Shown here in pieces: positions 1-7,518 of a stretch of 21,836 nt of DNA. The DNA is taken from positions 1-21,836 of the forward strand of contig JAZRKX010000051.1 in NCBI GenBank assembly GCA_045646525.1. The letters run 5' to 3'. A program made the position numbers and the translations under genes. The DNA comes from RGIG8748 sp045646525. GTDB lineage: Bacteria > Bacillota > Clostridia > UMGS1810. The notes beneath the pieces were generated by a model. It was not told the origin of the DNA and made no database searches. It saw only the letters and a list, made by a program, of their open reading frames with translations. Within the stretch, counting starts at the first letter, position 1. Every line of letters begins with the position of its first letter.

Positions 1-353
1 CCCTCGCGGTCAGCATCGCCTGCGTTTACAATGGCGTCCACATCTTCTCTGTTACATAGCTCTGTGATTATGCCAAACTGCTTTTCCACACCGCTATCTG
101 TCTTTTTGTCCTTATCCTTGCGGAGTTCAAACAAAAATTCCTTTGGAAAGCACGGCAAGCCCTGCATGGTCCATTTGCCGTTCTCTTCGCCCCCTGTATA
201 CTTTTCCACATCGCACAGCGAAAAAAGGTGTCCGTATACCCAGGTGACTATGTATTCACTTCCTATATAAAAGCCGTCTCTGCGTTTCATATTCCCTATG
301 GAATTGGCAATGTTTGTCGCAAGACTCGGCTTTTCGGCAATAATAAGCTTCAT
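1..353 (-). CDS. topB: DNA topoisomerase III, N-terminal part (cut by window edge)
   Basis: Only the first 117 codons are present; the gene runs off the left edge. The product begins MKLIIAEKPSLA, the Toprim-domain start of type IA topoisomerases, with the catalytic Glu at residue 7. Further in are VTWVYGHLFSLCD (about 47-59) and, at the very edge, NAGDADREG, whose D113, D115 and E117 form the acidic metal-binding DxDxE motif. Family knowledge: these enzymes cut and pass single DNA strands to relax or decatenate DNA, using a tyrosine that would lie outside the window. Topo III rather than topo I is preferred because of the EKPSLA start and the YGHLFSL segment. The ATG is supported by AAGGAGAA (361-368 on this strand) at 7-nt spacing. 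It lies 25 nt downstream of the SDR gene and is probably cotranscribed with it. Confidence 0.9.
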   Translation of the reverse strand, partial: MKLIIAEKPSLATNIANSIGNMKRRDGFYIGSEYIVTWVYGHLFSLCDVEKYTGGEENGKWTMQGLPCFPKEFLFELRKDKDKKTDSGVEKQFGIITELCNREDVDAIVNAGDADRE

Positions 354-378
354 TTGGTGTTTCTCCTTGGTTTAAAAA

Positions 379-1104
379 TCATATTACATATCCGCCGTTT
401 ACGCCAAGCACCTGACCTGTGATAAAATCCGCATCCTCGCCCGCAAGAAAAAGTACTGCAGATGCCACATCATCTCCCTTGCCAATACGGCACAATGGGG
501 TATCGTCTGCTATAGCATCCAAATCCTCTTTGGTGTAGCATGAGTTCATGGGAGTATCTATAAGACCGGGAGTTATGCAATTTACCCTTACGCCCGATGG
601 ACCAAGTTCCTTGGCAAGTGCCTTGGTAAGACCTATGATTGCCGCCTTTGTCATGGAGTATGCCGCCTCGCAGGAGGCACCCACCTCGCCCCACATTGAC
701 GAAATATTTATTATACTGCCTATATGGTTTTGTACCATATGCTTTGCCGCATGGGCACACACACGGAAAGTGCCCTTTATGTTTACATCTGTAAGATATG
801 TGAGGACATCCTCCGTGGTATCCTGAATAATTCCGCTAAAAGACACACCTGCGCAGTTAATGGCGGTGTCTATACTGCCAAATTCAGCCAATGCTTTATT
901 AAATGCGTTTTCCGCCTCTTGCGATAAGGTAATATCCGCCTTTATCAGAACGAGCCTTGAACTTTTGGCATAAGCATTTAGTTCCATTACCGATTCTTCG
1001 TTTTTGAAGTAAACCGCCGCCACATTGCAGCCTTTTTGCAAAAATGCCTTGCAGCAAGCATTTCCGATACCGCCTGAGGCTCCGGTAATAAATATATTTT
1101 TCAT
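379..1104 (-). CDS. SDR-family oxidoreductase, FabG-like
   Basis: A 241-residue classical short-chain dehydrogenase/reductase. Visible features are the Rossmann glycine motif TGASGGIG (7-14), NCAG at 83-86, N108, catalytic S136, Y149 and K153 (YSMTK), and the PG of ITPG (179-180) followed by a DTPM segment. The end, GQVLGVNGGYVI, is typical of 3-oxoacyl-ACP reductase-like members. It should use NAD(P)H to reduce or oxidise a ketone/alcohol in the cytoplasm. The true substrate cannot be read from sequence; no fatty-acid genes are beside it, so fabG is not assigned. The start has a good SD (GGGAGAAG) and a promoter upstream (1131-1159). It precedes topB in the same direction with no terminator seen between them. 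Confidence 0.88.
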   Translation of the reverse strand: MKNIFITGASGGIGNACCKAFLQKGCNVAAVYFKNEESVMELNAYAKSSRLVLIKADITLSQEAENAFNKALAEFGSIDTAINCAGVSFSGIIQDTTEDVLTYLTDVNIKGTFRVCAHAAKHMVQNHIGSIINISSMWGEVGASCEAAYSMTKAAIIGLTKALAKELGPSGVRVNCITPGLIDTPMNSCYTKEDLDAIADDTPLCRIGKGDDVASAVLFLAGEDADFITGQVLGVNGGYVI

Positions 1105-1130
1105 AAATCTTCTCCCGCATTGTTTTATTC

Positions 1131-1159
1131 ATGATACCATTTCCACAAAAAAAAGTCAA
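1131..1159 (-). promoter_or_regulatory. Sigma-A promoter for the SDR-topB unit
   Basis: On the minus strand TTGACT (1154-1159) and TATCAT (1131-1136) are separated by 17 nt, a near-consensus housekeeping promoter placed 27 nt before the SDR start codon. Confidence 0.7.
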
Positions 1160-1237
1160 CAAACCCGCCAAGATCAACAAAAAACGCCCGATAAATGTGA
1201 ACGAATTCTAAACCTTTGAAGTTTTTTGCGGAATTAA

Positions 1238-1265
1238 TTGATTTTTACAATTTTTGTGTTATAAT
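1238..1265 (+). promoter_or_regulatory. Sigma-A promoter for the DUF624-rnhA-nifS-nifU operon
   Basis: TTGATT (1238-1243), 16-nt spacer and a perfect TATAAT (1260-1265). Transcription would begin near 1272, so the in-frame ATG at 1282 would have almost no leader. This supports the ATG at 1318. Confidence 0.7.
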
Positions 1266-1317
1266 ATATAGTTGGTAATATATGATTGCAGTTTATAATC
1301 TGCAGAAAGGAACAATT

Positions 1318-2178
1318 ATGGGTTTATTTACTTCGTACTTTACAAAACCGGGCCCGGGTGTAGACAAAAATGCTCCCGAGAAGCTTCGTATATGGCAGTT
1401 TTTTGAAATATTCTGGGGTCAGTTATCTAAACTGTGTCTTATGAACATGGTTTACTTTATAGCTATGATTCCTCTTGTATTGGGACTTTTTCTGTGCTTT
1501 GATTTCAACATAGATGCACCGCTTTTTATAGCACTTCCCACCAATGCGGACGGCATTCCCACCATGGATTTGGCAGGGCTTATACTTATTGTAGTATCCG
1601 TGTTCGTATCTTTTCCCGCTACTTTAGGCTTTACCTTTGTACTTCGCAACATCCAGAGGCGCGAGCACGCATGGATATGGCACGACTTTTTAAAGCATAT
1701 TAAGGCAAACTATAAAAAAGGAGTTATAAACGGTGTAGTTACACTTCTTGTATACTACCTGCTGTTTAATGCACACACTCTCTACTACAGTCAGACCGTA
1801 TTTAGCTCGGGATATGCAAACACATTCCTCGCCATGCTTATGGTGGCACTTATGGTGTTATTTACCTGGGCACAGTTCTATGTGAACACGATGATAGTTA
1901 CCTTTGACTTAAAGCTCAAGGATATCTACAGAAATGCTTTTCTTTTTGCAATATCAAAGGTACCGTTAAATATCCTTATAAGCATAATTTGTGTGTTACT
2001 TGGATTTGGCGTGTTTGTTCTTTTCTATATTATACCTGTTCTCGCAGTACTTCTCGCTTTCCTTATACTGTATTCGCTTTTTGGTTTTATTACAGTATTT
2101 TGTGTATATCCTACCATAGATAAGTACATGATAGAGCCTGTTACCGAAAAATCCGAAGAAGAGGAAACCGACATATGA
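1318..2178 (+). CDS. DUF624 (YesL-like) membrane protein
   Basis: Product of 286 residues starting MGLFTSYFTKPGPGVDKNAPEKL. The GPGVDKN(A)PEK stretch followed by an aromatic FFEIFW segment and several hydrophobic helices is typical of the DUF624/YesL family of Firmicutes. I see about six membrane segments: roughly 41-61, 84-106, 137-153, 169-190, 211-235 and 237-258, followed by an acidic tail (KSEEEETDI). Some family members lie beside sugar-utilisation genes, but no biochemical role is established and the neighbours here give no hint. The start was chosen because AGAAAGGA (1304-1311) precedes this ATG at a proper distance, whereas an upstream in-frame ATG at 1282 has no SD. The stop overlaps the rnhA start (ATGA), so translation is probably coupled. 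Confidence 0.85.
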   Translation: MGLFTSYFTKPGPGVDKNAPEKLRIWQFFEIFWGQLSKLCLMNMVYFIAMIPLVLGLFLCFDFNIDAPLFIALPTNADGIPTMDLAGLILIVVSVFVSFPATLGFTFVLRNIQRREHAWIWHDFLKHIKANYKKGVINGVVTLLVYYLLFNAHTLYYSQTVFSSGYANTFLAMLMVALMVLFTWAQFYVNTMIVTFDLKLKDIYRNAFLFAISKVPLNILISIICVLLGFGVFVLFYIIPVLAVLLAFLILYSLFGFITVFCVYPTIDKYMIEPVTEKSEEEETDI

Positions 2179-2639
2179 AGTTTGTAGAAATATTTACAGA
2201 CGGTGCATGCAGCGGAAATCCCGGAAACGGCGGTTACGGTGCAATACTTAAATACGCAGGTGTCGTAAAAGAGATATCACAGGGCTATAAAACCACCACA
2301 AACAACCGCATGGAGCTTCTTGCGGCTATAACTGCTCTGGAAATGTTAAAAGAGCCGTGCAAGGTGGATTTGTACAGCGATTCAAAATATCTTGTGGACT
2401 CTGTAAACAAGGGCTGGATAGAAAAGTGGCAAGCAAATAACTGGAAAAAATCCGGCTCTGAAAAAGCAAAGAACATTGATTTACTCATACGGCTTGTAAG
2501 CCAGATACAAAGGCATGATATCCGCTTTTTGTGGGTTAAGGGGCATGACGGCCACACCGAAAACGAAAGGTGCGACACACTTGCCACAACCGCCGCAAAA
2601 AGTGATAATCTTATAGAAGATACCGGCTACAGCAGTTAG
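2175..2639 (+). CDS. rnhA: Ribonuclease HI
   Basis: A 154-residue RNase H1 of normal bacterial length. The four metal-binding acids are visible: D9 in TDGACSGNPG, E47 in NRMEL, D69 in YSDSKYL and D134 in ERCDTLA. The conserved His124 lies in WVKGHDGH, and the basic-protrusion segment (WIEKWQANNWKK) is present. It removes the RNA strand of RNA-DNA hybrids such as primers and R-loops. It has no strong SD of its own beyond the purine-rich end of the DUF624 gene, which it overlaps by 4 nt, pointing to coupled translation. nifS follows after 15 nt. Confidence 0.96.
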   Translation: MKFVEIFTDGACSGNPGNGGYGAILKYAGVVKEISQGYKTTTNNRMELLAAITALEMLKEPCKVDLYSDSKYLVDSVNKGWIEKWQANNWKKSGSEKAKNIDLLIRLVSQIQRHDIRFLWVKGHDGHTENERCDTLATTAAKSDNLIEDTGYSS

Positions 2640-2654
2640 AAAGAAGGAAGACAT

Positions 2655-3836
2655 ATGAAAAACATATATTTTGACCATGCCGCTACTACCTATGTAAAAA
2701 AGGAAGTATTAAACGAAATGCTCCCCTACTTTACCGAGAACTACGGAAATGCTTCTTCGGTATACACCATAGGTCAGAAGAGCAAGGCGGCTCTAAATAC
2801 CGCAAGAGAGAAGGTTGCATCGTGCCTCGGATGCGAAAGCGGCGAGATATACTTTACAGCTTCGGGCTCGGAGGCAGACAACTGGGCAATAAAAGGTGCG
2901 GCAAGACTAAACAGAGGGAAAGGCAACCATATAATTACAACCGCCATTGAGCATCATGCAGTACTGCACACCTGTAAGGCGTTGGAAAAGGACGGCTTTG
3001 AAGTAACATATCTGCCTGTGGATGAATACGGCATGGTGTCGACAGAGGATGTTAAAAATGCCATAAAGGACACCACCGTGCTTATAACGGTAATGTTTGC
3101 AAACAACGAAATAGGAACAATAGAGCCAATCGCAGAAATTGCAGCTATTGCAAAGGAAAAAGGAATACTTATGCACACAGATGCCGTTCAGGCTGCAGGT
3201 GCAATCCCGATAGATGTAAAAGAGCTTGGCGTGGATATGCTTTCTCTATCCGCACATAAGTTCAACGGGCCAAAGGGCGTAGGCGCACTCTATGTACGCA
3301 AGGGCGTGCGTATAGAAAACCTCATAGAGGGCGGCGCACAGGAAAAGGGCAAGAGAGCAGGCACGGAAAACCTTGCAGGCATAGTAGGTCTTGCAAGCGC
3401 TCTGGAACTTGCAAATAACTCCATGGCAGAAAAGAGCGCAAAGCTCATAGAAATGCGCGACTATATAATAGATAATATAGAAAAGAGAATCCCCTATTGC
3501 AGACTAAACGGTCACAGAACGGACAGACTTCCAAACAATGTAAACTTCTCGTTTGAATTCATAGAGGGCGAATCGCTTCTTCTGTGGCTCGATATAAACG
3601 GAATTGCCGCATCGTCGGGTTCTGCATGCACATCCGGCTCGCTCGACCCGTCTCATGTGCTTCTGGGCATAGGTCTTAAGCACGAAATTGCGCACGGTTC
3701 CTTAAGAATAACCCTTGGCGAAGAAAACACATATGAAGAAATAGACTATATGCTCTGCAAACTCTGCGAAATCGTGGAAAAATTAAGACAGATGTCTCCT
3801 CTTTACGAGGCAGTAACAAAAGGAGGTAATAAATAA
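2655..3836 (+). CDS. nifS: Cysteine desulfurase, NifS/IscS family
   Basis: A 393-residue class V aminotransferase-fold PLP enzyme that takes sulfur from L-cysteine for Fe-S cluster building. Features are the YFDHAATT start (5-12), TASGSEADNWA (68-78), EHHAV (99-103) with the PLP-stacking His100, HTDAVQA (174-180), the PLP lysine K202 in LSAHKFNGPKGVG, and the sulfur-carrying Cys325 in SSGSACTSG. The ACTSG loop context marks group I (NifS/IscS) rather than SufS. SD GAAGGAAG precedes the ATG. The stop codon shares one base with the start of the scaffold gene nifU (TAATG), so the two are a coupled pair. No IscR-type regulator or nitrogenase gene is visible, so the role is probably general Fe-S assembly; iscS would be an equally fair symbol. 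Confidence 0.95.
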   Translation: MKNIYFDHAATTYVKKEVLNEMLPYFTENYGNASSVYTIGQKSKAALNTAREKVASCLGCESGEIYFTASGSEADNWAIKGAARLNRGKGNHIITTAIEHHAVLHTCKALEKDGFEVTYLPVDEYGMVSTEDVKNAIKDTTVLITVMFANNEIGTIEPIAEIAAIAKEKGILMHTDAVQAAGAIPIDVKELGVDMLSLSAHKFNGPKGVGALYVRKGVRIENLIEGGAQEKGKRAGTENLAGIVGLASALELANNSMAEKSAKLIEMRDYIIDNIEKRIPYCRLNGHRTDRLPNNVNFSFEFIEGESLLLWLDINGIAASSGSACTSGSLDPSHVLLGIGLKHEIAHGSLRITLGEENTYEEIDYMLCKLCEIVEKLRQMSPLYEAVTKGGNK

Positions 3837-4255
3837 TGTATTCAGAAAAGGTAATGGACCATTTTACAAACCCGAGAAATGTGGGCGAAATTGAAGATGC
3901 CAACGCTGTAGGTCAGGTTGGCAATGCCAAATGCGGCGATATAATGAAAATGTATATGAAGATAGAAAACGACGTAATAGTGGATGTTAAATTCAAGACA
4001 TTCGGATGCGGCGCCGCTATTGCTACAAGCAGTATGGCAACAGAGCTTGTAAAGGGCAAAACAGTAGATGAAGCCCTCGCTGTTACAAACAAGGCTGTCA
4101 TGGAAGCACTCGACGGTCTTCCGCCCGTTAAGGTACACTGCTCTGTGCTTGCCGAGGAAGCTATAAGCGCAGCAATACAGGATTACTACAACAGAATGGG
4201 TATAGACAAACAGGTAAGAAAATGCGACGGATGCTGTGAGCATTGCGGACACTAA
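3836..4255 (+). CDS. nifU: Fe-S cluster scaffold, IscU/NifU N-terminal type
   Basis: A 139-residue IscU-type scaffold on which clusters are built with sulfur from the desulfurase encoded just upstream. The three cluster ligands are C33 (NAKCGD), C58 (FGCGAAIA) and C102 (KVHCSVLAEEAI), with the modulating Asp35. It lacks the ferredoxin and C-terminal domains of full-length nitrogenase NifU. The last ten residues (CDGCCEHCGH) add four more cysteines (C130, C133, C134, C137) and two histidines beyond the canonical fold. The SD AAAGGAGGT lies inside the end of nifS, giving tight coupling. The stop codon lies at the foot of a strong terminator. Confidence 0.94.
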   Translation: MYSEKVMDHFTNPRNVGEIEDANAVGQVGNAKCGDIMKMYMKIENDVIVDVKFKTFGCGAAIATSSMATELVKGKTVDEALAVTNKAVMEALDGLPPVKVHCSVLAEEAISAAIQDYYNRMGIDKQVRKCDGCCEHCGH

Positions 4256-4301
4256 TAATCAAAACGGTCACATCGATTATGATGTGACCGTTTTGATTAT
4301 T
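4254..4301. terminator. Perfect 21-bp bidirectional terminator
   Basis: Arms 4254-4274 and 4281-4301 are perfectly complementary with a 6-nt loop (gattat). TTTTGTTTCTTT follows on the plus side. It ends the nifU operon and also lies at the 3' end of the converging membrane-protein gene; both stop codons touch the stem. Confidence 0.88.
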
Positions 4302-4839
4302 TTGTTTCTTTCTTCTTTTGCTTATATACAAGCTTGCCTATGTGCTGAACTATAAAAGTCTTTTTGCTCTTTCCTACTATATATCCCACTCCATAGCAGA
4401 TATAGGGCAATATAACAGAAAGTATCCCTACTGCTTCAGGTGGAATTTTACTCTTTTTATCGTAAAGAAGTACAAATGGTAAATTGTAAATTCTGAATAT
4501 GGTAACAAAAATATTACCGAGTGCACGAGAAAGCACATAGAGTATAACAGATATTACAAACACAGGAAGAGCGTGTATAAAACCGTCGTATATTCTGTAA
4601 CTCAGTGTGTCTGCTTCGCCGCTTTTTAAAAGTGCATTTGCCGCGCGCAAATCCTTGCCCGAATTTCTCCATGCTTTGGAATACATAGAGGAAAGATATA
4701 CAAGAGACGTAAGTATGCTTGCAAGCCACACCTGACTTCTGAAAGCCGCTCCCGCCACACAGAAAAGCGCAACGGATATAACAATTCCTAAAAGATGCTC
4801 GCCCATAACCGAGAGCATATATTTGATTTTCTTATTCAT
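4297..4839 (-). CDS. Unidentified small polytopic membrane protein
   Basis: A 180-residue protein I cannot assign to a family. It starts MNKKIKYML and has about four hydrophobic segments (near 13-31, 35-52, 88-107 and 132-152), with a cytoplasm-like loop around 53-80 (AWRNSGKDLRAANALL) and a strongly basic C-terminus (KLVYKQKKKETK). By the positive-inside rule the basic tail is probably cytoplasmic. The start was set at 4839 because GAAAGGAAA precedes it. An upstream in-frame ATG at 4887 would lie at or before the predicted transcription start of the consensus promoter at 4871-4900. It is a single-gene unit diverging from thrS. Nothing in the sequence shows transport or enzyme motifs. Confidence 0.75.
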   Translation of the reverse strand: MNKKIKYMLSVMGEHLLGIVISVALFCVAGAAFRSQVWLASILTSLVYLSSMYSKAWRNSGKDLRAANALLKSGEADTLSYRIYDGFIHALPVFVISVILYVLSRALGNIFVTIFRIYNLPFVLLYDKKSKIPPEAVGILSVILPYICYGVGYIVGKSKKTFIVQHIGKLVYKQKKKETK

Positions 4840-4870
4840 GACAGATTTCCTTTCGACATTTATTACTGTA

Positions 4871-4900
4871 ATTATAGTGCCATACACACAAAAATGTCAA
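4871..4900 (-). promoter_or_regulatory. Consensus sigma-A promoter for the 4297-4839 gene
   Basis: On the minus strand perfect TTGACA (4895-4900) and TATAAT (4871-4876) with an 18-nt spacer. Its -35 faces the -35 of the thrS promoter, with only 7 nt between the two hexamers. Confidence 0.8.
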
Positions 4901-4907
4901 GTAATTC

Positions 4908-4936
4908 TTGACATTTAAACATTAAAATACTATAAT
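4908..4936 (+). promoter_or_regulatory. Consensus sigma-A promoter for thrS
   Basis: Perfect TTGACA (4908-4913), 17-nt spacer and perfect TATAAT (4931-4936). Transcription should start near 4943, leaving a leader of only about 30 nt before the GTG start, which is too short for a T-box. Confidence 0.85.
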
Positions 4937-4973
4937 TAAAATGTTAATTTATTTTGAACAAGGAGGTAATATT

Positions 4974-6911
4974 GTGATTAAAATTTGTCTGCGCGGTACC
5001 GATGTAAAGGAGTTTGAAAACGGCACCACAATCTATGAAGTAGCAAAATCCATAAGCGATTCTCTGTCAAGAGCCGCACTCGGCGGCATTGTGGACGGCG
5101 AGGTGAAAGAACTTACCTTTGCACTCGAACACGACTGCGATTTGAATATCATCACCTTTGCAGATGACGAAGGAAAGAAAATCCTCCGCCACACAGCTTC
5201 TCATGTAATGGCACAGGCTGTCAAGAGACTTTATCCGAATACAAAGCTTGCCATAGGCCCCAGTATTGATGACGGCTTCTACTATGATTTTGATTCAGAG
5301 ACAAGCTTTACAAATGAGGATTTAAAGGCTATAGAATCCGAAATGAAAAAGATTGTAAAAGAGAGAATCCGTCTCGAAAGATTTACTCTTCCCCGAGAAG
5401 AAGCAATTAGGCTTTTAAAGGATATGGACGAGCCCTATAAGGTAGAGCTTGTGGAAGAGCTTCCCGAGGGTGAAGAAATCTCTTTCTACAAGCAGGGCGA
5501 TTTTACCGACCTCTGCGCAGGTCCTCATGCCTTTGATACAAGTGTGGTTAAGGCGTTCAAGCTTATGAGCGTAACAGGTGCATACTGGAGAGGAAACGAA
5601 AAGAACAAAATGCTCCAGAGAATATATGCAACCGCGTTCCCCACAAAAGACGAATTAAATGAGCACTTAGAAAAGCTTGAGGAAGCTAAAAAGCGCGACC
5701 ACAACAAGCTCGGAAGAGAACTCGAATTCTTTACAACCGTTGACACCATAGGTCAGGGACTACCTATTCTTCTTCCCAAGGGTACCAAGGTTATACAGAT
5801 TCTCCAGAGATTTGTAGAAGACACCGAGGCTAAGCTTGGCTGGCAGATGACCAAGACTCCCCTTATGGCAAAGAGCGATCTTTACAAGCTTTCGGGTCAT
5901 TGGGACCACTACAAAGACGGTATGTTTGTTATGGGCGATGAAGAAACCGACAAGGAAGTGTTTGCGCTCCGCCCCATGACTTGCCCGTTCCAGTATCAGG
6001 CTTATCTTAACAAGATGAGAAGCTACAGAGACCTCCCGTTAAGATACAGCGAAACAAGCACACTTTTCCGTAACGAAGCTTCAGGAGAAATGCACGGTCT
6101 TATAAGAGTCCGCCAGTTTACCATAAGCGAGGGACACCTTATGTGTACCCCCGAACAGCTTGAGGGCGAATTTAAGTCCTGTCTTGAGCTTACAACATAT
6201 ATGCTTAAGACTCTCGGTCTCTACGAGGATGTATCCTACAGATTCTCTCAGTGGGACCCCAACGACCGTGAAAAGTATATAGGTACACAAGAGCAATGGA
6301 ATGAAGCACAGGATATGATGGGAAGAATCCTCGACCACCTCGGTATTGATTATAAGATTGGTATAGGCGAAGCCGCTTTCTACGGTCCTAAGCTCGATAT
6401 CCAGATTAAGAATGTATTCGGCAAAGAGGATACCCTCATAACCATACAGATAGACCAGATGCTTGCAGAAAAGTTTGGCATGGAATACACCGATACAGAC
6501 GGCTCCAAGAAGAACCCCTGCATAATCCACAGAACATCTATCGGATGCTACGAAAGAACTCTTGCACTTCTTATAGAAAAGTATGCAGGTGCTTTCCCCA
6601 CATGGCTTTCTCCCACACAGGTGCAGATAATACCCGTATCAGAAAAGCACTTTGAATATGCACAGAGCTTAAAGCAGAAGCTCATGGATGCCGATATAAG
6701 AGTAGAGGCAGATATGCGCAACGAAAAGCTCGGATATAAGATAAGAGAGGCACAGATGCAAAAGCTCCCCTACATGCTAATTGTAGGCGACAACGAAGCT
6801 TCACAGGGCACAGTATCCGTTCGTTCCAGAAAAAATGGAGACCTTGGTACTAAATCCGTAGAAGATTTCATATCTCTTATTAACGAAGAAATAAAAACAA
6901 GAGCATTATAA
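4974..6911 (+). CDS. thrS: Threonyl-tRNA synthetase
   Basis: A 645-residue class II synthetase that charges tRNA-Thr. An N-terminal TGS domain (about 1-60) is followed by the editing domain with the HTASH metal motif (H73, H77). The catalytic core has class II motif 2 (SETSTLFRNEASGEMHGLIRVRQF region) and zinc ligands C337 (MTCPF), H388 (SEGHL) and H519 (IIHRTS). The C-terminal anticodon-binding domain covers about 540-645 (QVQIIPVSEKH onward). The core reads MTCPFQYQAY where many bacteria have MNCPGH, a clade difference rather than damage. The start is GTG at 4974, with AAGGAGGT at 4960-4967. The in-frame ATG at 4941 sits at the predicted transcription start and cannot be used. A 54-nt gap holding a small hairpin separates it from the next gene. 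Confidence 0.97.
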   Translation: MIKICLRGTDVKEFENGTTIYEVAKSISDSLSRAALGGIVDGEVKELTFALEHDCDLNIITFADDEGKKILRHTASHVMAQAVKRLYPNTKLAIGPSIDDGFYYDFDSETSFTNEDLKAIESEMKKIVKERIRLERFTLPREEAIRLLKDMDEPYKVELVEELPEGEEISFYKQGDFTDLCAGPHAFDTSVVKAFKLMSVTGAYWRGNEKNKMLQRIYATAFPTKDELNEHLEKLEEAKKRDHNKLGRELEFFTTVDTIGQGLPILLPKGTKVIQILQRFVEDTEAKLGWQMTKTPLMAKSDLYKLSGHWDHYKDGMFVMGDEETDKEVFALRPMTCPFQYQAYLNKMRSYRDLPLRYSETSTLFRNEASGEMHGLIRVRQFTISEGHLMCTPEQLEGEFKSCLELTTYMLKTLGLYEDVSYRFSQWDPNDREKYIGTQEQWNEAQDMMGRILDHLGIDYKIGIGEAAFYGPKLDIQIKNVFGKEDTLITIQIDQMLAEKFGMEYTDTDGSKKNPCIIHRTSIGCYERTLALLIEKYAGAFPTWLSPTQVQIIPVSEKHFEYAQSLKQKLMDADIRVEADMRNEKLGYKIREAQMQKLPYMLIVGDNEASQGTVSVRSRKNGDLGTKSVEDFISLINEEIKTRAL

Positions 6912-6918
6912 AAAATAC

Positions 6919-6940
6919 GGGCTGTGATAATTCACAGCCC
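6919..6940 (+). terminator. Hairpin between thrS and DUF5662 gene, weak or partial terminator
   Basis: GGGCTGTGA / TCACAGCCC form a perfect 9-bp stem with a 4-nt loop (taat), but the following TGTTTGTGC is a poor U-tract. It may reduce readthrough from thrS or protect the upstream mRNA end. The next SD (AAAGGAG, about 6952-6958) lies outside it. Confidence 0.5.
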
Positions 6941-6965
6941 TGTTTGTGCAAAAAGGAGATTTGAT

Positions 6966-7508
6966 ATGAGTTTAAAAAACGCTATCGGTCACTTTAAGAC
7001 AATAACAAGCCACAGACATATGGTAATCCGCCACGCATTTAAGGCAGGTATAATATGGCGAGGACTAATGCACGACCTATCCAAATACACCCCGACAGAA
7101 TTTGGTGCAGGCATTAAATACTATGCAGACGGAAAGTATTCTGCAAACGAAAACGAAAGAAAGGATTTGGGTTACAGCAAAGCATGGATGCACCACAAAG
7201 GCAGAAACCGCCATCACTTTGAATACTGGACAGACTATGTACCGCACACAAAGCAGATGATGCCCATAAAAATGCCCAAAGAATTTGCACTCGAAATGTT
7301 CTGCGACAGAGTTGCCGCAAGCAAGATTTATCAGGGCGAAAATTATACCGACTCCCACCCGCTCCAATACTTTCTGCGTTCCAAGGGTACACGATTTATC
7401 CACCCCGACACATCGGATTACCTCGAAAAGCTCCTAACCATGCTGAAAGATGAGGGCGAAGAAGCTACTTTCTCATATATACGAAACACGAAAAACGAAG
7501 ATTATTAA
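6966..7508 (+). CDS. DUF5662 family protein (putative metal-binding, HD-like)
   Basis: A 180-residue soluble protein resembling DUF5662: HGLMHDLS-type segment (GLMHDLSKYTPTEF, about 32-45), an MHHKGRNRHHFEYW motif (about 75-88), and EMFCDRVAASKIYQG (about 109-123). The spaced His/Asp residues (HDLSKY, HHKGRNRHH, CDRV) look like the metal ligands of HD-type phosphohydrolases, but that is inference and no activity is known to me. The ATG follows AAAGGAG at a good distance; an in-frame ATG at 6924 lies inside the upstream hairpin without SD. The gene ends 10 nt before mntP, and its stop overlaps the mntP ribosome site, so the two are surely cotranscribed. Confidence 0.8.
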   Translation: MSLKNAIGHFKTITSHRHMVIRHAFKAGIIWRGLMHDLSKYTPTEFGAGIKYYADGKYSANENERKDLGYSKAWMHHKGRNRHHFEYWTDYVPHTKQMMPIKMPKEFALEMFCDRVAASKIYQGENYTDSHPLQYFLRSKGTRFIHPDTSDYLEKLLTMLKDEGEEATFSYIRNTKNEDY

Positions 7509-7518
7509 GGAGAACTGT

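Noticed and set aside
4941..4973. ATG at 4941 as thrS start
   Set aside because: It lies 4 nt after the -10 box, at or before the transcription start. The GTG at 4974 has AAGGAGGT and fits the TGS domain start.
6924..6965. ATG at 6924 as start of the DUF5662 gene
   Set aside because: It sits inside a hairpin without SD; the ATG at 6966 has AAAGGAG.
7450..7518. Longer MntP start at 7450
   Set aside because: It would lie within the DUF5662 gene; the ATG at 7519 has AAGGAGA and gives the standard MntP N-terminus with D16.
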